Below are positions 23,405-35,449 of a DNA stretch of 64,000 bases, piece after piece. The position numbers and the translations under genes are program-made. How positions within the stretch are numbered: the stretch's first letter is position 1; every line of letters starts with the position of its first letter. This DNA comes from Owenia fusiformis (Eukaryota; Annelida; Polychaeta; Sabellida; Oweniidae), in assembly GCA_903813345.2 (NCBI GenBank), contig CAIIXF020000008.1:33630867-33694866 (forward strand), given 5' to 3'. The notes below the pieces were generated by a model. The model saw only the letters and a program-made list of their open reading frames with translations. It was not told the DNA's origin and ran no database searches.

Positions 23405-23539
23405 TTAAAAATAAATTGTGTGAAATGTGCTTGGTAAAATATCACACTCAGTGTCTTTACAAAAGATGTTCCCACCCCCACTTCAAATAATGATCATGTC
23501 AGACAGAAATAATATGTATACCTTAGGTGGACCTATATA
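23405..23539 (+). promoter_or_regulatory. Promoter candidates of gene B: MEF2-like site and TATA
   Basis: ttaaaaataa at 23405-23414 fits the MEF2 consensus YTAWWWWTAR, 171 bp before the ATG. TATATA at 23534-23539 lies 46-51 bp before it. The same block occurs before C, D and E: the MEF2-like site is intact before B, C and E but split in D, and the TATA is kept in B and E but reads tagata in C and D. A muscle-factor site suits an SCP gene, but this is motif matching only. Confidence 0.4.
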
Positions 23540-23584
23540 GAAGGTTAGCAGGTGTACTAAATCTTCTTCACTTCAAGCGCTGTG

Positions 23585-26500
23585 ATGGAAGATACAACTA
23601 AGCAAGTGAGTATAACATTCAGATTCTTTATCATTGCATTACTTTGTACATAATATAACAACAAGGTTTTAGTATACATTCAATATTTAATTCTTTCACA
23701 ATATATTTCTCATCACCTGAATAACATTGAACATGATGCCCAACAAAATAAATATAAGGGAACTTTCTACTATCACTGTCCAACAGAAAATGACTCTTCC
23801 GATTTCAGATAAACTAAGTTGAATCTGGATTCCAAATATTTTGCATGCAAATTAATGAAGCTATGATTGTAAACATTCAAACACCCGTGATTTTGGAAAA
23901 GGGGCACAAGTTGTTTGTAGAATGAATTGGGGGAGTTTTTTCATGCATTTCCCTTATGTTTTTCATCTTAAAAACGGGAATACACTTTAAAACGTATTAT
24001 CAGGGGTTGTCAAGTTGGCCGAGAAGGCTTGAGCGCCGGCACGTTCGAGCTAGGTGATTAGGCGCCGTAACTACGAGGTTGCAAGTTCGAGATGCATGTG
24101 CTCCTTATGTTTATTCATTTATTGACTATAAGATATTGCACCATATAATCCAAAAAATTATTTCTCATTTTCAAGGATTATCCATTGATTAACACCCAGG
24201 TATTTTTAGTTTTCAAAATTCAGAGGGCTGGGAATCATTGTGCACAATGCTTTTGAATAATATAAATGCTGTTTTAAATAGGTTTAATGTATGCCAATAA
24301 TTTCTCAAATTGTGTAAACTGCACCAATTCCTTAATTCCTAGAATATTATCTTGGAGGAATTTCCCAAAGTAATCCAATGGTGGGGTTCCAAGCAGATTT
24401 TGAGATAACAGGAAGGTTAATCTTTAATATACGAGGGTTGTCCCAGAAGTAATGCAATTACTATAACACTGAAGTTGATGATACACTAACTCAAACATGA
24501 ATGTCATTCCTACATCATCATCAAATTCAATTAGAGTCATTCTAAGGCCGCCTTTTTTTCAAGGACTGCAACAAAAATTGAAAAAGCAGTGGTGGAAGGA
24601 GTAGAAAATCAGGACAACATTTCAGAAAAAACATGTGGGTGGGTTGTTTGCATCTTTGGATGTAAAATATAATGTCCTACATTCCAGATTATCATATTAC
24701 AATGGTTGACAAGACATGATATTTATTATGGTTTAGTAGATCTCCTTTGTCTCTAGGTAGCAGCATATAAAATTTGAACCAAATCTGTTCACTGGAATAA
24801 GGTTTTTCCCAAATGACAGCCATTTTGAAATTCAGCTGCCATCTTGAAAATTCTTTCTCGAACAAGGCAACTATGCCCCTTGGCATCAGCATATAAAATT
24901 TGAACCAAATCCGTTTACTGGTATTTGAGTTATGAAAGATTATGTTTTTTGAGGAAAAGTGGTGGCCATTTTGAAATTTAAATGCCACCTTGAAAATTGA
25001 TTCTCAAGCAGAGCAAAAGTGTCCCTTGGCTTCAGCATATAAAATTTGAACTAAATCCATTCACTGTTTTTTGAGTTATCAATTATTTCCGAACGGACAG
25101 ATGAATGGATGGATGAACTGACAGCTTTCCTATATTCCCCTCGAACTTTGTGGTGGGACAATAATTATGCTGCATTCAAGTTGCTGTTTATGCCATAATA
25201 TCACACATTCCATACATTCATAGTATAAACACTACCATACTACTTCAATCCTAAGACATACATTCATATCCATCGTATTATTTGGCACCCCAGCTATACT
25301 ACAACATGCACCTGTTTTAATCCTGAGAAAATAGCCAAAATTCAACATATGACTGTCTGAAATCTGATACTTTCCCTCCTCCTTTATTAATGAAAACTCA
25401 GAAGTAATAATTTCCAAAGAACACAATTGGGCGGTAATAGAGTACTTAAATCATTATTATTTACACTAAAATGCAATAATTTGCAACCTTTTTTAATTTG
25501 CTGCATCCTCGCGATAAATATCGTTCATTGGGTGCTTTCCATTGAATATTAAACTAATATTATGATGAATGAAGAAGGAAGTGTCAGAGTTTTTTGTCAT
25601 TTCATCAAGATAGCTTAGCGCAGATTTTATGGGCATGTGAACTTTCTCTGTTCTTTTTACATTCCTCCTATTATTCTCACACATTTTACACAAAAATGAC
25701 GATCTATCATTAGATCAGATATAAGGTATGACTTTAGATCTATATCCAACAGTCTCTAATGGAAATAATAAGGATAATCAGGGAAAATGCTTCAATTCGG
25801 GGGCTCCTCTGGGAATTTTAGAATATTGTTTAGTTAGCTAAATCAGCCAATCAAAACTCTTGATTAAAGAAATCCTGGGTGAGGCCAATCAGAATCCATG
25901 AAAGAAAACATTTCTGGCTCAAGCGAGAAAGAATGACCAGATGTTCTTGGTTTTTGATCTCGGTGAGTTTCTAGGCAGAAATATGTCATCTTCAGATCTT
26001 CATGTCTGATTTTTTTCCAAATCGCTAATATGGCAAGTGCTCCATCAAAATTGTTTGCAAAATATGTTTTCCGATGGCATTTGGCGAATGTCGACCACTT
26101 ATCTGACACACTGGCCAGACAGACACGTCAGGACTGACAATATGACCCCACACTATGTGATGGGGACATAAAAATGGATACAATAATGATATGGCCATGG
26201 GTAACCCTCAGATTAAGAGGTAACCCGCAGATATGTTTAATCTGTATTACTTTATATATTTGCTTTTCCATGCTTCAATAGGTACAGCAGGTACAGCTGT
26301 CTGATCTCCCTGAAATGTGGTTGAAGAAGACAAAGACTTTAATCACAACTTGGGATCTGAAGAAAGTTGGCTGTTTTGAATACGGCAATTTCACGGAGTT
26401 TGCAGACAGGCTTGTAGAGATAGGTAATTTTATTATTGAGAAACTTCACTAATATAGGCTGATTATTAAATAAAAATACACTCAAACTTTTTCCATGATG

Positions 26501-28455
26501 CAAGGAAGGCTGTATGCAGAGCTCTTAATGTCATTAATTTTAAAGTATTTGCTCTAAAACTACCAAACAATCACACTGTGAAAACAGAGATGTACACCAA
26601 TTGACAAATTTTGGTAAAAAGATGGGAAGGCCTGCTGAGCATTATTTTTTGTTAAAATAGTCAGTACAACATCCCTGATCAATTTTACTAAGGATTAATG
26701 AACCATTCAAAAGTTTGCGTGAGATCCCCCCATAGATGGGGAATTTGACAAAAAAAATTTGGTCTGTCTAATTCCTTACCCTGGGGCAAAATAAATGTGT
26801 CAATTTCCCTACCCTTGGAGCAAATTCTGGTGCAGTACTTTGTTTATGTCAATATTTTAATTAGATACACCATATATGGTCATAAGATTCTTCACGGAAA
26901 GTCCACTACACTTGCTACAATTAATTTATGAATGAAAAGTTCGCTTACGATTTACATATACACTGAATGTGCATCAAAAATAATATTTCCTTTTTAGGTG
27001 ATTTGAAGGGTGGAACAGCTGACAGAGTTCATGAATTCTTTCAAGCCACGAGGACAAAAATGGAAGAATATGACTCTATTTTTTTCGCTCAAAGATCATT
27101 TGAAGAAACAATACTAAGTTGTTGGACAGCCATTCATGATCCTGATGTGATGGAAATTTGGCGTTTGTTTTGGAGAAACCTATTTGAGGTAAACATGTTT
27201 TACAGCTGTAATTGTCTGCTTCATTTTAAACATTGTGTCATACAAATAACAAGGCAGTAGTATTAATAGATTTTGGCATAAATTATCATGACAAGTAACT
27301 AGAATTGGCATGTAATTAATCCCTATACTACTTATGCAAAGCAATATATTTCAAAATATATGTAGGCATCAAACTGTATTTTAAGTTTAATTCTCCTTAA
27401 CATATGGGCCTTGCATTTAATGTAATTATCGTGGCCAATTAAATATTGGTTTGGGATACTGGAAATTCTTTCTTGATCAGAGGTAATACTAAGTTGTTGG
27501 ACAGCCATTCATGATCCTGATGTGATGGAAATTTGGTGTTTGTTTTGTAGAAACCTATTTGAGGTGAACTTGTTTTATAGCTATAATTGTCTGCTTCATT
27601 TTAAACATTGTGTCATACAAATAACAAGGCAGTAGTATTAATAGATTTTGGCATAAATTATCATGACAAGTAACTAAAATTGGCATGTAATTAATCCCTA
27701 TACTACAAGTACATATGTAAAGCAATATATTTCAAAATATATGTAGGCATCAAACTGTATTTTAAGTTTAATTCTCCTTAACATATGGGCCTTGCATTTA
27801 ATGTAATTATGGTGGCCAATTAAATATTGGTTTGGGATACTGGAAATTCTTTCTTGATCAGAGGTATTATGCCCATTTATAAAACATCAGTAATAAACTG
27901 GGCCCTGTACACCAAATTCAAAAGAATAGACTTTAATCATATAAATTGACCTTGAGTCATTTAAGTATCAAAAATTGAATTTTGTATGAAAAAATCAGAA
28001 TACTGGTATTTGAGTTTTAAAGTCCATTAGAATTGAGTGGCCATACTGACATCTTCCTCTTGTGCAGATGTCTTGAAGAGAATAAGGCCAAATCTGTCAA
28101 CAAATATTAAAGTTAGTGCCCTAAGACAGACACTCCTTACTTGCACTTTCTATGTTATTTTTTTTGTATAATCATTACACTCATTTTATTCTTAGAATAA
28201 TATAAAATGTTTACCATATTGACATTCTAGGTTTTGGATTTCAACTGTGATGGGTACATCAGCTTTGATGAATATGTTGTCTACTGGAAAGCCTGGAAAT
28301 TGGACCCAGTTCAGGCAAAGATGCAGTTTGATTATATGGATACAAACCATGATGGGAAAATCTCAAAGGAGGAGCTTGTTGAGGCCTTCACTGATTATTT
28401 GAGCAATTATACTGATAACGGAAATAGATTCTTTGGACCATTGCTTGACTTTTAA
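23585..28455 (+). CDS. SCP-like EF-hand protein, gene B (4 coding exons)
   Basis: Exons: 23585-23605 (MEDTTKQ), 26282-26423, 26998-27188, 28231-28455; phases 0, 1, 0; 192 aa. Exon 4 carries two canonical calcium loops, residues 121-132 (DFNCDGYISFDE) and 155-166 (DTNHDGKISKEE), and the tail FFGPLLDF. The EF1 loop (32-43, DLKKVGCFEYGN) keeps Asp1 and Gly6 but has Lys at 3, Val at 5 and Asn at 12, so it should not bind calcium. The middle exon is Trp/Phe-rich (FWRNLFE at its end) without a canonical loop. Predicted binding is therefore two ions, against three for gene A. Exon 2 has stacked acceptors (tag-gtacag-cag), allowing loss of 2-3 residues. Reading frame and splice sites are all intact. 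AATAAA at 28616-28621 is the likely poly(A) signal. Confidence 0.87.
24006..24104 (+). repeat. tRNA-derived SINE head or tRNA-like pseudogene (gene B intron 1)
   Basis: Contains an A-box-like tggccgagaagg (24016-24027), as in Leu/Ser-type tRNAs, and a B-box-like agttcgagat (24084-24093), followed by a non-tRNA tail. Base pairing of the acceptor arm is not convincing, so it is not called as a functional tRNA. A near-identical copy lies in the same intron of copy C. Confidence 0.5.
24445..25165. repeat. Mixed repeat: mariner-like end plus pearl-like tandem units
   Basis: cgagggttgtcccagaagta at about 24432 is typical of a mariner-type terminal sequence, with no partner end found. From 24730, two to three ~140-bp units (aaatttgaaccaaatccgtt, then ggccattttgaaat) lead into a weak tetranucleotide run (ggacagatgaatggatgg) and a tail tcccctcgaactttgtggtg. 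The same block is in intron 1 of C at 35790-36510. Confidence 0.55.
27484..27864 (+). repeat. Local duplication carrying the 3' half of exon 3 (gene B)
   Basis: The second half of exon 3 (from about 27110) and ~290 bp of intron 3 are repeated in tandem about 375-381 bp downstream. The duplicated exon piece (27486-27563) has lost its acceptor. It contains tttgtagaaac where the exon has tttggagaaac, and its donor reads gtgaac instead of gtaaac. It is a dead partial exon. Confidence 0.9.
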
Positions 28456-28810
28456 AATGGAAGAAGTAGACTTAATTCAGCCACTCTAGTGAGCTAAACA
28501 AAGAATCACTTTGATATGTTAAAAATGAAGAGGTTTCGAGTTTCGATTTTCTTTTTAACCTGATACCTGCACATGATTTAATAACTTAGTTGAAATTAAA
28601 AATAAGAATGGGTGAAATAAATCTAGATCTTTTTAAAATGCACACAAAAAGTATTGTTTATCATTCAAACTTTTTATAGGAAAGGTAAACATGACCAAAA
28701 ATATCAAGTCAAAATTAAGAAGATGAAAGGTCAAGAACAATCTAGGTCATTTCAAGCTTAGAATCTGGAGTCTTTAATTGAACTCTCAATTTCACCAGTC
28801 TTGTAACTCT

Positions 28811-30838
28811 TACCGTATTCGCCGTAATAAGCGCTTTTGAAATTGAAATTCCCATTGTAACCCATTACAAAGAGCGCCCATATATTGAGAGAAGTCAAAA
28901 ATCCCCGGGAATTTCATGTATTGGGATTTTCTTGCCAAAAATGCCTTATTTGCAATGAAGGTGACAATATATTTTTACAATAATGATATGAATCGTTATT
29001 GGAGAGAATACCGTAAAGATCGCTAAAATAAAGCAAGAATCTAACTACGGTCTAAAATCCTTGGTGTTCGACAATCAAAAAATCCATTTATTCTCTCATT
29101 TGGCCTAAAGATTCCCCTCTATATATAATAAGTTTGGCCGATCCCTTATCTAGCGCCACCTACCTTTTGTCAGTTCATCACAGGAAATTGAAGAGAAATC
29201 CCCTTCTCTCATATCATGCAAATCATTTCTCTCTTGCATTTGTCTAATTTCCAACATGGAAGAGATTCTAAGAAATTGACGTCATTTAGAACAGAATGGT
29301 TTCCCCGAAATGGGAGGAGATTCCATGAATTTTGTCAAGAGTTTGAACTTCTATGAACTCTGACGTCATTCAGACAGAGGCCAATTAATAGAAGATTTTC
29401 TGAAGAAAATGACTGAGTTTCTTACAGCATTTGGATCCAATTTTGAGTATCACTATTACTGACTATGGAATGGATGCACATTTGACTTAAAAAAATATGG
29501 TAAATACATATGAGAAAGTAGACCAAATGATTCAATTGAGGCATTTAAACTTTTTCTAAAAATTGATATTTTGACTGACGAACAGAAAGGTCATCGAATT
29601 CTACGACCACTTTGGATTGTGGTCGTACGCGCGAATCATTGGTCAGTCAATGTTTTTACAAAGTTGGAGAAAATACTACGCATTGCACACCTAAATGACC
29701 TACCTCGATACATTCCTTAGTATTTTAGAATTCTTTTTATGTAGTTGAATCGCCTATTGTATGGGTTTATCGGCAAAATGAAGAGGTTTTCGTTTTTGAT
29801 AGCAATATTTGCGTGTAATATTTAACTTATTTCAACCGTCAAATTCCTCCATTCAGTTCCCGCCATGCACCAGTCATAAGGGAAATCCCTGGGGAATTCC
29901 CCTTCCGAAACTTTGAAAATTGCTGATATATTTCCGATGTAAAAACTAAAATCTCTTCGTTCTGCCGATAAACCCATACAATTGGTGATCTAACAACATA
30001 AAAAAAATTCTAAAAGGAATGTATCGAGGTAGCTCATTTAGGTGTGCAATGCGTAGTATTTTCTCCAACTTTGTAAAAACATTGACTGACCAATGATTGG
30101 CGTGTACAACCACAATCTAAAGGGGTCGTAGGATGCGATAACAGAAAGGTTTTTAGAGTATATATTGACAGTGATTGAACAACTCCCCAGCAGAACCCCT
30201 CGAGGTGAAGGAATTGTTTTTTACGATTATCTTCAATATTTCCACTATAGACTGTTAGATATTGATCTAAAGTTCAATTCAATTCAATTTATTTATTTCA
30301 TAATTCTTATATAAATATATAAGCACTAGTGCCAAAGGGAAAAGACCAAAAGTTGTAATGGAACTTAGCAAGAAAAAACAAGAGATTCCATATACACTAT
30401 AAAAACAAGCCGCTAGACACCCTAGTGGGTATATGTTGCGGTTTAACAGAAAGTTCTTTTTTTTGATTTGATGACAGATCATAATTTTTCATGTAAAAGT
30501 CATGAAAAAGTTGAGAAATCTTAAAAAGAAACAAGAAAGTTCACGACCTTAACATGACCTTGACGATCGCTGCATCAGTAAGATGTCGAAACAAATCTCT
30601 GAAACGTGATCATTTCCTTCATTCATTATGGACTATTTGAGATAATATTAGCTTAGTATGATGTGAGAAGCACCCACTGATGGGAGGATGCATCGATTTA
30701 CAAAATGCGTCATGTTTTCTGCATTTTAGTGTAGTTCTCTATTATCACCCACTATATTTCTTTGGAAATTTGATTTTTTCTGATAGATTCGTTAATACTA
30801 GGTCATTCCTCGATATTTCTTGAACTCTGTGAAGTAAC
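28811..30838. mobile_element. TIR element (right end lost) with nested insertion, 3' of gene B
   Basis: Starts taccgtattcgccgtaataa, the left end of the ~1-kb element preserved at 41069-42058. Similarity to that copy runs to about 30838 and then stops before the right terminus. Compared with the C copy, it contains ~1.1 kb of extra sequence from about 29045 to 30160, which includes the MULE-like foldback. An 80-bp segment near 30275-30400 (atataagcactagtgccaaa) looks like a retroposon tail. Confidence 0.75.
29591..30140. mobile_element. MULE-like foldback element with 9-bp TSD
   Basis: Arms of about 200 bp (left: ctacgaccac, then tgcacacctaaatgacctac; right: inverse, ending ggtcgtaggatgcgata) surround a ~140-bp core. 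The direct repeat acagaaagg occurs immediately outside both ends (29582-29590, 30141-30149). A 9-bp duplication with long TIRs is typical of Mutator-like elements. No transposase. Confidence 0.85.
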
Positions 30839-30844
30839 AATTCA

Positions 30845-33660
30845 GTCAAACTGATGTCATATTTGGAATCTACATGTGAAGTTACATCTAGAAAGGTGGT
30901 TTTGAAAAGAGATCATCAACTTAGAAAATTTATTTTTCTTTGAAAATGTGACTTCTAGGTTGGGGAGATTCCCCATAGACCCCATGTTGTAAAACCACAA
31001 AAAGTGAAATATCTTTTCTTGTGTTGGGCAGATAATATTTTCTTTTACTTACTGGACATTTTAATTTGTATAATTATGACATACATAAGGGTAATATGAA
31101 AAGTGATCCACTAAAACTGATGAATATTCAGGTTTAAGGGAATTTTGTAATACCCGCCATGTAATTTCTGGGCTTTCAATAGCAGGGGGCGAGTGTCCGA
31201 AATCGCCGTTTGTTTTCAATAATTCGCCGTTTGTTAAAAGTCAAATATTGTCTTAGTTTTGGGGGAAATAAAAGTCTTCTATAGACTATCCTTTATTTTA
31301 TTCAGCGATCTTGTTGCCGACAAAATCAAGAAAATTGGTTGATAGATGAGCGAGCAATGAACTCATCCATGCATGAAAGTGGTTCAGGGAATGATGCATT
31401 TCAAAATTTTAATTCTCATAGAAACCAATGGTAAACCAATATTAAAAACATATTCATCCTTTTAACCTGGTTAGACAGTCAAAATTGGTTCATTTTTTAA
31501 GTTTAGCATATTTAGAAAAGATTGACAATGAAAAATGTTGCCACCTAAGTGATGTCACGATGTGGTCACTTAAGTTGAAAATATTTTCGATATGCTAAAT
31601 CATTAAATTGGCACATTAGATATAACATTTTAATTTTAACATAGTGTGTCCGTTATACTCGTATATTGGTGTTAAAAAGATATAGAGGTTCTTATATGAG
31701 CACCTGTGCAAGATCGTCCATTCTTAATGAGATTTAATAATTCTTCTTTATCGAGTCGCAGACGAGATAAAGAAACATTATCAAAGCGACTGTCGGATAA
31801 ATTATGAATGTAGTTTCGCCCAGGTGTCAACGGAACCAAACAGTGAACCCCGCTTTCCCGAACCCGAGTTTCCAGGATTCGCCTCGAATGCCTCCGACTC
31901 TTTCTCAAGATTTGGGCCCCAATTTTCTAAAAATATATTGTACCCCTACTTTATCATCCTGGTGTCTCGTTTATAACACCCTTGTAATTACAATGCGAAG
32001 TTACTTAAGCATGATAAAAAGTGTATGTGTGGATGGCCCACATTTGACCCCCCCCCCCCACTTACCAAAAGCTGGGACATGTATACCTTTATATACTCAA
32101 CCGGCCAACTATTAACAGTACAAAAGGGAGAAAAAATCTACTAGGTCCATAATTCTACACGTTCAGGTACAAGTTTAAAAAAAGTGTATACTCTTGAATT
32201 TATGTAGAACTACGCCTTTGTACCAGCGACGCACTTTCACAGGTGCGTCTTTACAATGAAACACAATAACGAGAATTGCAACTTTAGGATCTTGAAAAAA
32301 GTTGCAATATCCTTCCTGGTTAGAATAGGTTTCCACATACAACTAGAAACACTATATAAAATAACTATCTATACACCATCAATGCAAATATATGCTTTCT
32401 TCCATTCTGATACTCATGGCATCCTTCTGTTTCACCTGAAACACAGGGCTGAGAAGAAATGAGATGTCATGGTTTATCATGATGGCTTTCTTCGAGAATA
32501 CATAATGCGGGCCCGGAAATAAGGGGTGCCACATTCATTGCGACACACCTTGCAACAATGTCTTATGAGGGTAATTTCTTATATTGAGAAGTTCATCATC
32601 TATTGGAATTAAATACTTGTAGCTACAAAAAGCGAATTTCTTTGAGCAGTCCTACAGTCCTAGCTCGACATATTATAAAGAAAACAATATTTACAACATG
32701 GTATTCTTAGTAGACTGTTCAATTTGGAATTTCGAAGCTTAGCCAAACATCAGTTTTCTAACAAAAATCATCAAAAAAGGATTTTATCAAAGTCTTCCAT
32801 GCAAATGAGGGTGCGAATTCACATTTACAAATTAAGTTAAGATCCACAATATGTTATCAAATGGTTAAATGCGCAAAATGTGTAGATATGTTTTCCTTAA
32901 TAATGTGTGACGAAGCCTTTCAGGCAATTATCGAAAACGTAGTGAGAACAAGTTTGGTGTAGAGGGGAGGGGGATATCTCCCACCTCGGTCTCTCTCTAA
33001 TGCCTAGGCCACATATGCGCCGGGCGCCGGCCGATGAGTAGTCATCGGCCGATTTCTAAATCAGTTTCGACAAAAAATATGTAATTCGGCAATTTTAGTT
33101 ACAAAACATGAAGGTACATTATGTAAAATTTTGAAGACAATTTAACATACCCTGTATGTCACCATTTCTTGCAATGTCTGGAGGCGGTGAAAACTAAAAT
33201 GAATCTGATATACACATAATCACAAGTGAATCATCTATTAATACATCACTCTCATTTTAATAATGACAATTCTAGATTTTGATTTATAAGTGTTCAATTC
33301 AACAGGTGCATTTGGATTTGTGAAATGCAACCTGTGTAAGGGTAAGTCATCTTATAAAAGGTAAATGACATTCTATATAAGTTGCCCTAGTCATTCCACA
33401 GTTCCAGGTGTTATTTTGTGGAGCCCATGTCTTGCCACATCACACGTGGAAATGACTTTGACAAACCTTGGACATCTTTCTTTCAGTCCATGGACTCTAA
33501 AATAACAAGAATTGCATTGTCGGGAGCGTAAAATTGGTTATTTTGAATGCCGCCTCTTGTATTTTTCATCTGCCCCTTGTACACAAAGTTACTGAAACCA
33601 CTGAATTTCCCCTGAATCAGCCACCTGGTGGCGAAACTGGCAACTACCTACTCGCATTTG
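30845..33660. other. Non-coding intergenic stretch between B and C
   Basis: No gene is supported. Seen here: a poly-C tract at 32049, a perfect 10-bp hairpin cggccgatga/tcatcggccg at 33028-33051 in a short GC-rich island, and short overlapping ORFs at 31672-32115 on both strands without domains. The ccacctggtggcgaaactgg segment at 33621-33640 recurs at 52975. Confidence 0.4.
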
Positions 33661-33665
33661 AGTTA

Positions 33666-34440
33666 TTGAGGAGCCATATGATTGGCTGAATTATATAAAC
33701 AATGTGTCTGACCCAGACGACATCAACACTTGGCCGCTCCATCTCACTTCACAAATCTTTTGAATTGTCTATTAAAATGAATTTATCTTGCAAATGAACA
33801 TTAAAATCTTTTCTCAAAGAGTTTGATAGACCAAACAGTTATACAAGAACATTGTATAAGTGCATCCCTTTTTAACACTACAATATTGAATACACATAAA
33901 CTGATTTCGATCTGTCTGATAACCTTACATTTGAGATTCTAACAAATTGCCTTACTTTTGATAGGGACAAAACTTCATTATGGCAAACACAATATTAATG
34001 ACATATCGGGTGCCCCATATATGGCATCTTTTGACATGCTATCTTGAATAGTGCTTACATAACATTTACTTGATCTTTTGACCAGTTTACTTTCCATATT
34101 GTTAAGACCATGCTGACGGGTGGCGGATGGGGGTGGCGAGTGCAAGGCTGGAGATACATAATTTAGACAACACTGCTTGTCATGTTCATCTTCTCTGTGC
34201 GGATAATATGCCCATTAGGGTGTCATCCGCCTTATCTGTATGTTTCACCAGATGTTTGAAAATAAATAAATGAAATGAATGAATGAATTTTTTAACCTTG
34301 CTAGATACTCTTCAGCAACATTGTACAAATTTTCAGTGAATTAGGTTCATCAGTTGCCGAGAAAATACTTGTCAAAAAGTGTCTCATTTTTGGGACACCA
34401 TTTTGGAGTATTTCATGCAAAACAACATGAAAACCTAAAT
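33666..34440. repeat. Block shared with the 5' flank of gene E
   Basis: 33666-34085 (gaggagccatatgattggct onward) is about 95% identical by eye to 51345-51760. 34285-34440 continues as 51765-51900. E lacks about 200 bp in between (34085-34285), which here include an aaataaataaatgaaatgaa low-complexity run. Confidence 0.8.
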
Positions 34441-35347
34441 CATGAGTACATACAAATAAAAAAAATGTGTATGATGCTCTTTGCCCTCTGCTTTTGATAC
34501 ACCATACAAAATAAATCTTTTTTGCTTTCAGATTTCTTATTCGCCTGCTCTTATTCATTAAATCTAAAGTTTACTTTCATTAAACTATGTCATTTAAAGA
34601 TAGGGTAAGAACATTTAATTTTGGTAAACAGAATTTAAAATATGTTAAAGCTGCTCAATCTCAGACAAAACAAACCCCCTCATGCAATGGCTAAATAAAT
34701 CATTCTAATGTAAGAATTTTGTTTGACGCCAACTCTCGATTAAGCAGCTTTAAGTTAAAAATAAATTGTGTGAAATGTGCTTGGTAAAATATCACACTCA
34801 GTGTTTTTACAATAGATGTTCCCACCCCACTTCAAATAATGATCATGTCAGACAGAAACAATGTGTATACCTTAGGTGGACCTAGATAGAAAGTTAGTAG
34901 GTGTACTAAATCTTCACTTCAAATGCTGTGATGGAAGATACAACTAAGCAAGTGAGTATAACATTCAGATTCTTTATCATTGCATTACTTTGTACATAAT
35001 ATAACAACAAGGTTTTAGTATACATTCAATATTTAATTCTTTCACAATATATTTCTCATCACCTGAATAACATTGAACATGATGCCCAACAAAATAAATA
35101 TAAGGGAACTTTCTACTATCACTGTCCAACAGAAAATGACTCTTCCGATTTCAGATAAACTAAGTTGAATCTGGATTCCAAATATTTTGCATGCAAACTA
35201 ATGAAGCTATGATTGTAAACATTCAAACACCCGTGATTTTGGAAAAGGGGCACAAGTTGTTTGTAGAATGAATTGGGGGAGTTTTTTCATGCATTTCCCT
35301 TATGTTTTTCATCTTAAAAACGGGAATACACTTTAAAACGTATTATC

Positions 35348-35449
35348 AGGGGTTGTCAAGTTGGCCGAGAAGGCTTGAGCGCCGGCACGTTCGAGTTAGG
35401 TGATTAAGCACCGTAACTACGAGGTTGCAAGTTCGAGATGCATGTGCTC
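35348..35449 (+). repeat. tRNA-derived SINE-like copy in copy C intron 1
   Basis: Near-identical to 24006-24104 (A-box-like tggccgagaagg, B-box-like agttcgagat), with a few substitutions. It is present because the intron was duplicated, not through a separate insertion. Confidence 0.5.

Noticed and set aside
24006-24104. Functional tRNA-Leu or tRNA-Ser gene
   Set aside because: The B box is poor and the acceptor stem does not pair convincingly; a SINE-type relic fits better.
31672-32115. Overlapping ORFs of 78 (-) and 103 (+) codons as genes
   Set aside because: They overlap on opposite strands, show no domain, and lie in repeat-rich intergenic DNA.
33028-33051. Perfect GC-rich hairpin as a transcription terminator
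   Set aside because: Intrinsic terminators are not used by RNA polymerase II, and there is no adjacent gene or T run; kept only as a sequence curiosity.
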